Source of the DNA: Candidatus Helarchaeota archaeon
Lineage (GTDB): Archaea > Asgardarchaeota > Lokiarchaeia > Helarchaeales > HEL-GB-A
Assembly (NCBI GenBank): GCA_013375405.1
Contig: JABXJU010000054.1
Span: 1-22,593 of the forward strand
Direction: 5' to 3'
DNA length: 22,593 nt
The notes under the pieces are model-generated. The model was not told the origin of the DNA, searched no databases, and saw only the letters and a program-made list of their open reading frames with translations. Positions 16,157-22,593 of the stretch are shown piece by piece. The position numbers and the translations under genes were made by a program. Positions within the stretch are counted from its first letter, which is position 1; each line of letters opens with the position of its first letter.

Positions 16157-17131
16157 ATGAGTGATGCAATTGAACTCGAAAATTTAACGAAAGTCTTTTC
16201 AGGCAAAAGGAAAATCATAGCTTTAGACAATGTGTCGTTTAAAGTAAAGCAAAAAACTGTAGTAGGTTATTTAGGACCTAATGGCGCTGGTAAATCTACC
16301 ACGATAAAAATCCTAACAAATATTATAAAACCAACAGAGGGTAGTGCTCGGATCTTTGAGTATGATATTCAGAAGAAAACTATGAAAGCGCTACAGACTT
16401 GCGGTACAATCCTCGAAGTTCCTGAATTTTACCCGTATTTAAGTCCCCGTGAGACGATGACCTATTTAGGAAAGATTCGGGGCATGAGTCAAGATTATCT
16501 TAATCGCCGAATAAAGGAAGTATTAGAAGAGGTAGAAATGAGTGATTGGAGTGATGCCAAAATCGGAAAATTCTCAACTGGTATGAAACAACGGATTGCT
16601 ATCGCGCAATCTCTACTTCATGAACCCCCTCTTTTGATCCTAGATGAACCCACCAACGGGCTAGATCCGCGCGGAATGGCCCATATTCGAGAACTAATTA
16701 ATCGTTTGAAGAAGGATAGAACGATCTTTCTATCGTCACATTTGCTGAACGAAGTAGAGCAAATTGTGGATACGGTTATTCTAATTCATAAAGGACAAAT
16801 TTTAGCGCATGATTCATTAAAGAAAATTCAGCAAATGTTGAAATCTACACAGATAAAAGTTAAATTTATCGACCCAATTGAGGATGGAACAATAAAAAAG
16901 ATTTCAGATCTAAACGAAGTCCATGGGGTTACACGAGAGGATAAATCTTTATTTCTTGCTTTTGATGGAAGTGATAAATCCTCTTCGGTCATTCTTGATT
17001 ATATGGTAAAAGATTTGAACCTCAAACTAATATCGTTCCACCCCCTAGAAGATCGGCTCGAAGATTTCTATATCAATTTAATAGAGCAAGCTGAAAACCT
17101 AAAGGGAGCTAAAGTCAATGCAAAGTTCTGA
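16157..17131 (+). CDS. ABC transporter ATP-binding protein (ABC-2 export type)
   Basis: The 324-residue ATPase shows Walker A GPNGAGKST (40-48), signature FSTGMKQR (139-146), Walker B LLILDEP (159-165) with catalytic Glu164, D-loop NGLDP, and H-loop His195 in SSHLL. The C-terminal 100 residues (about 225-324) form the accessory domain common in drug- or lipid-exporting ABC-2 systems. It powers the permease encoded next, with which it overlaps by 14 bases. GGAG nine bases upstream of ATG 16157 supports the start. The 67-base gap before it holds a possible TATA (GGTTTATAGAG, about 16094-16104), so the pair may have its own promoter or be read through from the oxidoreductase gene. The substrate is unknown. 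Confidence 0.93.
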   Translation: MSDAIELENLTKVFSGKRKIIALDNVSFKVKQKTVVGYLGPNGAGKSTTIKILTNIIKPTEGSARIFEYDIQKKTMKALQTCGTILEVPEFYPYLSPRETMTYLGKIRGMSQDYLNRRIKEVLEEVEMSDWSDAKIGKFSTGMKQRIAIAQSLLHEPPLLILDEPTNGLDPRGMAHIRELINRLKKDRTIFLSSHLLNEVEQIVDTVILIHKGQILAHDSLKKIQQMLKSTQIKVKFIDPIEDGTIKKISDLNEVHGVTREDKSLFLAFDGSDKSSSVILDYMVKDLNLKLISFHPLEDRLEDFYINLIEQAENLKGAKVNAKF

Positions 17132-17990
17132 GGATATTGCCCCAATTTCCGGTGCCAGGAAACTTTTACTTGTTGTAAAATATGAATGGCTAAAACATTT
17201 CCGAAAAAAGCGTTTGTATATCACCTTATTTCTATCGATAACCGTTTTGCTGTTGTTGAATATTCTATTGCCGTATCTGATGGCTCCTCTAGCGGGCTTT
17301 TCATTTCCCGGTGATACCCCTCTCGATTTTTTAGGTGGGGGATTCTTTGGGCCATTAGGTAACGTTTGGCTGGTATTGGTTATTCTTGCGATTTTTTTCG
17401 GCTCAGATTCAATGAGTACGGAGTTCGAGAACAAGACTGGGGCGCTTCTCTTTCCCAACCCTATTAAACGAGAAACAATCGTCACAGGAAAATATTCCGC
17501 AAGCATGTTGATGATGACTATTGTCTTGACCGTATATTACTTCATCACCTGGATTTTTACAATGGTGTTTTTTGGAAGTAGCGCAGGAAGTCTCTTTGTC
17601 CCCTTTCTGTGGTCCTATGGTATTTGCATCCTCATCGCCGCAGGATTACTCGCTACTACGTTCATGCTCAGTGCAGTTTTCAATAAAAGCATGGTCACTA
17701 GTATCATAGTGTTCTTCCTTTTCATAATCATCATGAACATTGTCGGTGGAATCTTTAACATGGCTGTAAGCCAAGGTAATTTCCAATTTGAGCCCTGGTT
17801 CCTGATTTCGTATGATGCCGACCTCATTGCATTAATAATGGACTATCCCGCAGAACATTTCACTCTAGGTCCCATGGGCTGGAGTGGCGTGCCGGAGATT
17901 CTAACAGGATTATTAACCGTTCTCATTGGTTACATCATAGTTCCGATGGGTATTGCTACAGTGATCTATAAACGGCGGGATATTTCATAG
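17118..17990 (+). CDS. ABC-2 type permease
   Basis: The 290-residue membrane subunit has about six helices (near 34-58, 80-98, 127-153, 162-185, 191-212 and 264-282). It has the typical ABC-2 cytoplasmic motif after the second helix, 'STEFENKTGALLFPNPIKRE', which contacts the ATPase, and the usual 'KYEWLKHFRKKRLYITLF' entry into the first helix. It ends VIYKRRDIS, as many family members do. It starts inside the end of the ATPase gene (ATG 17118, 14-base overlap), showing translational coupling. The pair forms a homodimeric or two-copy exporter. The substrate cannot be told from sequence. T5 follows the stop. Confidence 0.9.
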   Translation: MQSSEDIAPISGARKLLLVVKYEWLKHFRKKRLYITLFLSITVLLLLNILLPYLMAPLAGFSFPGDTPLDFLGGGFFGPLGNVWLVLVILAIFFGSDSMSTEFENKTGALLFPNPIKRETIVTGKYSASMLMMTIVLTVYYFITWIFTMVFFGSSAGSLFVPFLWSYGICILIAAGLLATTFMLSAVFNKSMVTSIIVFFLFIIIMNIVGGIFNMAVSQGNFQFEPWFLISYDADLIALIMDYPAEHFTLGPMGWSGVPEILTGLLTVLIGYIIVPMGIATVIYKRRDIS

Positions 17991-18016
17991 TTTTTCCTAT
18001 GAGAAGAGAGGATTTA

Positions 18017-18091
18017 ATGAAAAAGGCGAAGGGCGAGTTAGAACAGGGACTAGTAATGCGGGGCCGAGGCAGACCGAGCATTTGGTTCTAG
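18017..18091 (+). CDS. Possible 24-residue peptide with AT-hook-like end
   Basis: A short frame starts at ATG 18017 behind AGAGAGGATTTA, a good ribosome-binding site. It encodes MKKAKGELEQGLVMRGRGRP then SIWF and stop. RGRGRP resembles the core of the AT-hook minor-groove DNA-binding motif, and the peptide is strongly basic. It lies 27 bases after the ABC permease stop, in the gap before the convergent INSIG-like gene, and could be the last gene of the exporter operon. Nothing else supports it: at this length the frame could be chance, and this gap is visibly G-rich compared with its surroundings. Confidence 0.25.
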   Translation: MKKAKGELEQGLVMRGRGRPSIWF

Positions 18092-18115
18092 ATACTCTAT
18101 GTTACGTGATAATTC

Positions 18116-18814
18116 TTATTTTACTGGAGCCTTGGATTTAGTTAGGTGGCGTTGCAGGAAAGCGAGATATTTGCGACCCAAGTTGCCATTGGCAGGAGAC
18201 CCGCAAAGGTAGGCGCCCAAAATCCACAGGGGGATACCGAATATGTCAGGGGTGGTGTAGGAATAGAGATTGAACCCGTTGATTAACGTGATCTCGATCA
18301 GCGGCCCAATGGTAGCAGTTAGGAGGCACATGAACAACCCGCCACGGGTGTTATCAAATACCCACCAAACCAGGAGAGCAGTTGGGACTGTGAAGAAAAA
18401 GATACCGACATTGGGCACCCCGAGACTGTGCAAGTATGGCCCCATCCACCAAAACACGACGAAAACCCCTATAGACGCGAACGTAAACCTCCAACTCGGA
18501 TTAAATCCTCCACGAGGTTTCTGTCGCGTCCTCCGATCAAACAGCGGAAACCCGACCACCAGAATCGCACCAGCAATCCCATATAAGATCGGAATCCACC
18601 AACATACTTCGATACCCAGACTTGCCACTTCCCAAATAGGCCAGTAGTAATCCAGAGCACCGTTCATAGGATAGGCAATGTCGATTGCTTGCCCCAACGC
18701 GGCACCGGACAGGAATCCCATCCCCGCCAGACAGACCACTACAAAAAGAGACAACGGCCCCTTCTCCGAAGCCCCATCATTTGATTTTTTATCATCATGA
18801 GCCTCATTATTCAA
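18116..18814 (-). CDS. INSIG-family membrane protein (archaeal homologue of insulin-induced gene proteins)
   Basis: The 232-residue protein starts at TTG 18814, supported by GGTGA six bases upstream. A polar N-terminus (1-19) precedes about six membrane segments. Against human INSIG as I recall it, several blocks line up: WWxPxxxGxAxAxxxxxxPxxD (72-93), WWxFDxxRxG (150-159), NG (179-180), then PD (189-190) to GNxGR (210-214), where the PD-to-GN distance is identical to human INSIG. The conserved Asp of WWxFD (Asp154) corresponds to Asp205 of INSIG-1, reported to be needed for its action. In animals INSIGs sit in the ER and hold SCAP and HMG-CoA reductase in a sterol-dependent way; a mycobacterial homologue binds lipid. 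Here it may bind an isoprenoid or other lipid, which is inference. It is convergent with the ABC genes. There is no SCAP-like or HMG-CoA reductase gene in view. Confidence 0.75.
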   Translation of the reverse strand: MNNEAHDDKKSNDGASEKGPLSLFVVVCLAGMGFLSGAALGQAIDIAYPMNGALDYYWPIWEVASLGIEVCWWIPILYGIAGAILVVGFPLFDRRTRQKPRGGFNPSWRFTFASIGVFVVFWWMGPYLHSLGVPNVGIFFFTVPTALLVWWVFDNTRGGLFMCLLTATIGPLIEITLINGFNLYSYTTPDIFGIPLWILGAYLCGSPANGNLGRKYLAFLQRHLTKSKAPVK

Positions 18815-18892
18815 CCGAATTCACCAAAAGAATTGTTAATTATTTTGTATAAATAATTTTCTAAATAGGGATCAAGTGATTGTGCAATATAA

Positions 18893-19636
18893 TTAGATGA
18901 GTTGGAGAGTTTCCCCATTCTCAAGCAAATAGAAGAGATGGATCAGGCCTTCTTTTTCAAGTAAGTCCTTTAATTGGAGAGGTAATTGTAAATAATTCCG
19001 CATAGGGTAAAACCCAAAGTGAATAGGGATGGCATATTTAGGTTTTAGTATTTTGACCATCTCTAAGGCACCGAAAGCGTCTATATGTGGATTGAACCTT
19101 CGGATAAATTTGAAGCGTGGCATCATTGGGAGAAAGACCACGTCAAGGCGTTGGAATCGATTGGGAAATTCATGAAGTTCTTCAAAAAGGCCAGTATCAC
19201 CAGGAAAATAGAGGGTATGATTCCCTTCGATTACATAACCCTGACCCTCACGTGGGTGATGTGCGGGGACTGCAGTTATAGTTATGCCGTTAAATTCTTC
19301 TTTCTGCCATACATCCAGTTCATGAATATCCTTGAAATGTTTGTAGGCAGACTTCACCTTCGACTTATATTCTAAGGGAACGAAAAAGGGCGTATCTTCG
19401 GGGAATTTGCGAAGGGTTGGTACGTGATAATGATCAAGATGGCTGTGGCTCAAGAGAATTGCATCAATATTATCTTCAAGAAGTTGCTCAAGAGTTCTAC
19501 CCGGTTTCAATTTCCGCCTAAAAAAGACGATATAGCGAAGGTGTTTTCCGAGAATTGGGTCTGTAAGGATTTTTAATCCATTCATTTCAATGAGAAGAGT
19601 CGCATGACCAATGTAGGTAATTTTGGTTGAAGACAT
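18893..19636 (-). CDS. UlaG-like metallo-beta-lactamase-fold hydrolase
   Basis: The 247-residue soluble protein starts YIGHATLLIEMNGLKILTDP, typical of the UlaG/UPF0173/NAPE-PLD branch of the metallo-beta-lactamase superfamily. Metal ligands are visible: HSHLDH (His64, His66, Asp68, His69), His126 in PAHHP, Asp147 in PGDTG and His206 in IPIHFG. Two metal ions, usually Zn, Fe or Mn, hydrolyse a phosphodiester or lactone; relatives range from ascorbate-6-phosphate lactonase to N-acyl phosphatidylethanolamine phospholipase D. The substrate is not predictable. The start ATG 19636 has TAAGG just upstream, and TATA-like sequences (TTATAAA near 19653, TATATTAAGG near 19667) lie in the 45-base gap after the MeaB gene, so it may have its own promoter. 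Confidence 0.88.
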   Translation of the reverse strand: MSSTKITYIGHATLLIEMNGLKILTDPILGKHLRYIVFFRRKLKPGRTLEQLLEDNIDAILLSHSHLDHYHVPTLRKFPEDTPFFVPLEYKSKVKSAYKHFKDIHELDVWQKEEFNGITITAVPAHHPREGQGYVIEGNHTLYFPGDTGLFEELHEFPNRFQRLDVVFLPMMPRFKFIRRFNPHIDAFGALEMVKILKPKYAIPIHFGFYPMRNYLQLPLQLKDLLEKEGLIHLFYLLENGETLQLI

Positions 19637-19681
19637 CCTTACGTACCTGAGTTTATAACGTATCCTTAATATAGTAATAAA

Positions 19682-20650
19682 TCATATTTTTTCAATTTTA
19701 TCGATAATTGGCTCCAAAATCTCATGAACTACGGTATAGACATCTTTGGATCCCGAGAGCACATCCGTAATGATTTTATCAATTTCTTTGGGAGTCAAGA
19801 TTTTCTCAGACAGTTTAAAGAGTTGGGATTCGATTAAATTTTGGATTTTATACCGAATGTTATTTCGTCGTTTTTCTTTTAGTTTTTCAGATAATTCCAT
19901 ATATTCGCGATGATCTTGGATGGCTTGAAACAATTCAGCGGTACCTTTCCCTTCAGTCGCAATAGTTCGCACAATAGGCGGGCGCCAGCCAGATTGACGG
20001 GTCATTGAATTTAGCATCATATTGAGATTAACTTTTAAAAAATCGCCCCCTAGATTCGACTTGTTAATCACGAGAATATCTGCAATTTCGAGGATTCCAG
20101 CTTTCTGCACTTGAATACTATCGCCTAATCCAGGCACCGTAATTAATAGGATGGTATAAGCCAAGCGATGGATATCAACCTCAGACTGGCCAGCTCCGAC
20201 TGTTTCCACGAGAACATAATCCATACCATAAGCATCATACAGTCTGGCAATATCATAGACAGCTTTTGCAATGCCACCCATGCTCCCGCGGGAGGCTACA
20301 CTCCGGATGAACACTTTCGGGTCGAGAATGATGTCCCGCATTCGGACCCGATCCCCAAGAAATGCCCCACCACTATAAGGAGAGGTGGGGTCCACCGAAA
20401 TAATACCAATCCGAAGTCCTTTAGCACTAAGGTACTCAACCAATGCCGTGATCAACGTGCTTTTCCCCGTGCCAGGAGAACCAGTCACGCCGATGATGTA
20501 AGAGTTGTTGGTGGATTTGCAGAGTCGGCTTAAAACCTGCCGAGCAATATCGGATTCATTCTCTACGAGGGATATTATACGGGCTAAGGCCTTCCGATCA
20601 CGGTTTAAAAAATTAGAAATCAATTCATCGATGTTATCGTCCCGTTTCAT
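19682..20650 (-). CDS. meaB: MeaB/ArgK-type G-protein chaperone of methylmalonyl-CoA mutase
   Basis: The 322-residue GTPase is of MeaB length. It has Walker A GSPGTGKST (57-65), 'SVDPTSPYSGGAFLGDRVRM' (85-104), 'VETVGAGQSEVDI' (148-160), and the C-terminal helical arm for dimerisation. MeaB guards the B12 cofactor of the mutase by GTP-driven loading and release. Its place 20 bases after the B12-binding subunit gene, next to the mutase large subunit, makes this role very likely. The guanine-recognition motif is odd: VINKSNLGGD (from 194) has NKSN where G-proteins normally have NKxD, so Asn199 replaces the Asp that contacts the guanine base. Nucleotide specificity may be relaxed. Start ATG 20650. 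Confidence 0.92.
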   Translation of the reverse strand: MKRDDNIDELISNFLNRDRKALARIISLVENESDIARQVLSRLCKSTNNSYIIGVTGSPGTGKSTLITALVEYLSAKGLRIGIISVDPTSPYSGGAFLGDRVRMRDIILDPKVFIRSVASRGSMGGIAKAVYDIARLYDAYGMDYVLVETVGAGQSEVDIHRLAYTILLITVPGLGDSIQVQKAGILEIADILVINKSNLGGDFLKVNLNMMLNSMTRQSGWRPPIVRTIATEGKGTAELFQAIQDHREYMELSEKLKEKRRNNIRYKIQNLIESQLFKLSEKILTPKEIDKIITDVLSGSKDVYTVVHEILEPIIDKIEKI

Positions 20651-20670
20651 TATAAAGCCTGCAAGAATAG

Positions 20671-21072
20671 TTAAGATTTGACTAAACTGTACACGTAATC
20701 AGTGATTTTTTTCGTGGGCGACCCAGGACCAAAGATTTCTTTCACGCCCTTCTTTTTCAATTCTTTTATTTCTTCGGGGAGGACGATCGTGCCACCAGCG
20801 AGTATGAATATATCGCCAAGACCTGCTTCTTTGGCAAGTTGAATGACTCTGGGAATTAATGTCATGTGGGCACCGCTGAGTATGGAGAGCCCTATAAAAT
20901 CAACATCCTCTTGTAGAGCGGCATTAATAACCTGTTCAGGGGTTTGGTGAAGTCCCGTATAGATTACTTCAATGCCTGCATCGCGTAATGCCATGCTGAC
21001 AACTTTTGCGCCTCGATCATGTCCATCTAATCCAGGCTTTGCCATCAGAAAGCGGATCTTTTTCTTCGCCAT
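20671..21072 (-). CDS. mcmA2: B12-binding subunit of methylmalonyl-CoA mutase
   Basis: The 133-residue protein matches the C-terminal cobalamin domain of methylmalonyl-CoA mutase as a stand-alone subunit, the usual arrangement in archaea. It has [11 protein letters not shown] with the cobalt-ligating His18 (DxHxxG), '[14 protein letters not shown]' (61-74, SxL motif) and '[12 protein letters not shown]' (90-101, GG motif). It binds adenosylcobalamin base-off and pairs with the large subunit encoded divergently. AAAGGAGGATATACGT in front of ATG 21072 is the strongest ribosome-binding site in the window. It heads an operon with meaB. Confidence 0.93.
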   Translation of the reverse strand: MAKKKIRFLMAKPGLDGHDRGAKVVSMALRDAGIEVIYTGLHQTPEQVINAALQEDVDFIGLSILSGAHMTLIPRVIQLAKEAGLGDIFILAGGTIVLPEEIKELKKKGVKEIFGPGSPTKKITDYVYSLVKS

Positions 21073-21179
21073 ACGTATATCCTCCTTTGCTGAGAAACAA
21101 TTAATCCGATAGAGTCAAATGTTTTTAAGGTTTTCAGTAATTAGTAACTTATACTTAGAATTATCTGAATAATAAAAGT
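21073..21179. promoter_or_regulatory. Divergent promoter region of the methylmalonyl-CoA mutase genes
   Basis: The 107-base gap serves both strands. Plus strand: CTTATACTT (about 21148-21156) lies about 28 nt before ATG 21180, which suggests a leaderless mutase message. Minus strand: CCTTAAAAAC (21130-21121) would start a leader of about 27 nt carrying the strong GGAGG site of the B12 subunit. The two A boxes are some 25 bases apart, so both directions could be controlled together. No clear operator palindrome was found. Confidence 0.5.
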
Positions 21180-22593
21180 ATGGGAACGCCAATGTTGGAT
21201 GATAAATTGATAGCGGCAGAAAAAGAAGCCAAGGAAGGCAAGGAACGCCAAGATACGTTTCGAAACTTATCTAACATCGAAGTGAAGAGGCTTTACACCC
21301 CTGCAGACGTGAAAATCAATTATGAAGGAGATTTAGGAGAGCCTGGGCAACATCCCTTTACCAGGGGAGTTTATGATACGATGTATCGAGGGCGCTTGTG
21401 GACCATGCGTCAATTTGCGGGATTTGGCACGGCAGAAGATACCAATAAACGATTCAAATATTTATTAGAACACGGTGAAACGGGTTTAAGTACCGCCTTT
21501 GATTTCCCCACGTTATATGGGCGTGATTCAGATGATCCGCTGTCGGAAGGGGAAGTGGGGAAATGCGGCGTGGCAATTTCTTCCCTGTTGGACATGGAGA
21601 TCTTATTTGATGGGATACCCCTGAATAAAGTCTCCACGAGCATGACGATCAATGGTCCAGCCGCTATTGTCTGGGCATTTTACCTAGCTAATGCAAAAAA
21701 GCAAGGCATTCCCTTTACGGAATTAAGAGGCACGATTCAGAACGACATCCTTAAGGAATATATCGCCCAGAAATCATGGATTTTCCCGCCAGAACCCTCC
21801 ATGCGCTTGATTATTGATACATTTGAATATGGGACTAAACACGTTCCAAAGTGGAATACCGTGAGCATTTCAGGGTATCATATTCGGGAGGCAGGATCCA
21901 CGGCCGTTCAAGAGCTAGCCTTCACCCTTGCGGATGGCTTGGCTTATGTCGATGCGTCATTAGAACGGGGATTGACTATAGATGAATTTGCACCGAGGCT
22001 ATCATTTTTCTTTAATTCTCATAACGATTTCTTTGAAGAAATTGCAAAATTTCGGGCAGCAAGGCGAATCTGGGCAAAAGAAATGAAGAAGCGTGGTGCT
22101 GAAGATCCTCGTTCGATGAAAATGCGATTCCATACTCAGACAGCGGGTTGTACTCTCACGGCTCAGCAACCTGAGAATAATATAATCCGAACCACCCTTC
22201 AAGCCCTATCTGCAGTACTTGGTGGGACACAATCACTGCATACAAATTCAAAAGATGAAGCGTTATGCCTCCCCACGCAAGATGCCGTGACAACTGCACT
22301 CCGTACTCAGCAAATCATTGCCCACGAAAGCGGCGTGACGGATACCATAGATCCCCTCGCCGGATCCTATTATATCGAGTGGCTCACGACCAAGATGGAG
22401 GAAGAAACTTACAAGTATTTCAAGCAGGTCGAGGAAATCGGCGGAGTCATTAAGGGCATCCGACAAGGGTTCTTCCAGCTTGAGATTGCAAAGGCGGCTT
22501 ATCGGTATCAGCGAGAAATTGAATCAAAAAAACGGTTAGTGGCAGGAATTAATGCATTTAAAACCCCAGAAGATGATGAAATCAACATTCCAG
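21180..22593 (+). CDS. mcmA1: Methylmalonyl-CoA mutase-type acyl-CoA mutase, catalytic subunit (partial, runs off right edge)
   Basis: The frame from ATG 21180 is open for 471 codons to the right edge, so the last part (large subunits are usually about 550 residues) is missing. It is the TIM-barrel substrate domain: '[20 protein letters not shown]', '[11 protein letters not shown]', '[13 protein letters not shown]', 'FPPEPSMRL' with the CoA/substrate Arg, '[12 protein letters not shown]' with His234 of the active site, and '[20 protein letters not shown]'. Family members interconvert methylmalonyl- and succinyl-CoA or rearrange related acyl-CoAs using adenosyl-B12. The residue just before DSD, Tyr89 in the Propionibacterium enzyme and part of substrate positioning, is Arg115 here (PTLYGRDSD). 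The substrate may therefore differ. The B12 domain is on the separate subunit at 20671-21072. The start is backed by a TATA box 28 nt upstream; ATG 21192 is the alternative. Confidence 0.92.
   Translation, partial: MGTPMLDDKLIAAEKEAKEGKERQDTFRNLSNIEVKRLYTPADVKINYEGDLGEPGQHPFTRGVYDTMYRGRLWTMRQFAGFGTAEDTNKRFKYLLEHGETGLSTAFDFPTLYGRDSDDPLSEGEVGKCGVAISSLLDMEILFDGIPLNKVSTSMTINGPAAIVWAFYLANAKKQGIPFTELRGTIQNDILKEYIAQKSWIFPPEPSMRLIIDTFEYGTKHVPKWNTVSISGYHIREAGSTAVQELAFTLADGLAYVDASLERGLTIDEFAPRLSFFFNSHNDFFEEIAKFRAARRIWAKEMKKRGAEDPRSMKMRFHTQTAGCTLTAQQPENNIIRTTLQALSAVLGGTQSLHTNSKDEALCLPTQDAVTTALRTQQIIAHESGVTDTIDPLAGSYYIEWLTTKMEEETYKYFKQVEEIGGVIKGIRQGFFQLEIAKAAYRYQREIESKKRLVAGINAFKTPEDDEINIP

Noticed and set aside
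18270..18647. 125-residue plus-strand frame opposite the INSIG-like gene
   Set aside because: Its sequence is rich in Pro, Thr and Arg without pattern, while the minus strand encodes a coherent membrane protein with conserved family motifs.
20168..20533. 121-residue plus-strand frame opposite meaB
   Set aside because: It is antisense to the conserved GTPase motifs and has no recognisable content of its own.

Overview
The window looks like a piece of an archaeal genome, most plausibly an Asgard-type (Promethearchaeota) archaeon, at roughly 40 % G+C by eye. The archaeal signs are TATA-like A boxes about 25-28 nt upstream of several start codons (leaderless transcripts), GGTGA/GGAGG ribosome binding sites on other genes, runs of 8-10 T just after stop codons, a methylmalonyl-CoA mutase split into two subunits, and long LVIVD / thrombospondin-type-3 surface proteins. 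The Asgard placement is an inference from gene style, not a phylogeny.

Left part (1-6106, all minus strand): surface and membrane genes. A partial secreted LVIVD-repeat protein lies at the left edge. Upstream of it is a long receptor-like protein with LVIVD repeats, about 12 calcium-binding TSP3 repeats, one membrane helix, a cytoplasmic TIR domain and a winged helix. Its signal peptide is in a different frame from its body. Next comes a compact operon of a multi-pass membrane protein, a 56-residue protein sharing its N-terminal module, and a winged-helix regulator, behind a TATA box flanked by CTTTG/CAAAG repeats. A C-terminally anchored secreted protein follows.

Middle (6307-10790): an unrecognised soluble protein, a membrane-anchored alpha/beta hydrolase fused to a polytopic membrane domain, an ACT-domain protein and a DUF998-like membrane protein.

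Plus-strand metabolic block (10918-17990): argC and argD (possibly of the LysW-carrier type), then a 969-residue fusion of a CrtI-like FAD oxidoreductase with an Fe-S/FAD GltD-like electron-input module, then an ABC-2 exporter pair. A possible 24-residue AT-hook-like peptide follows.

Right part (18116-22593): on the minus strand, a membrane protein that closely matches the INSIG family (regulators of sterol metabolism in animals) and a UlaG-like metallo-hydrolase. Then comes a methylmalonyl-CoA mutase locus: MeaB-type GTPase and B12-binding subunit on the minus strand, and the catalytic subunit (cut by the right edge) divergently on the plus strand. The mutase carries Arg where known methylmalonyl-CoA mutases have a substrate-contacting Tyr, and the GTPase has NKSN instead of NKxD.

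The strongest leads are the INSIG homologue, the CrtI-GltD fusion, the Toll-like TIR receptor with its frame break, and the mutase active-site change. No RNA genes, CRISPR arrays, insertion sequences or gene-free stretches over 300 bases were seen.
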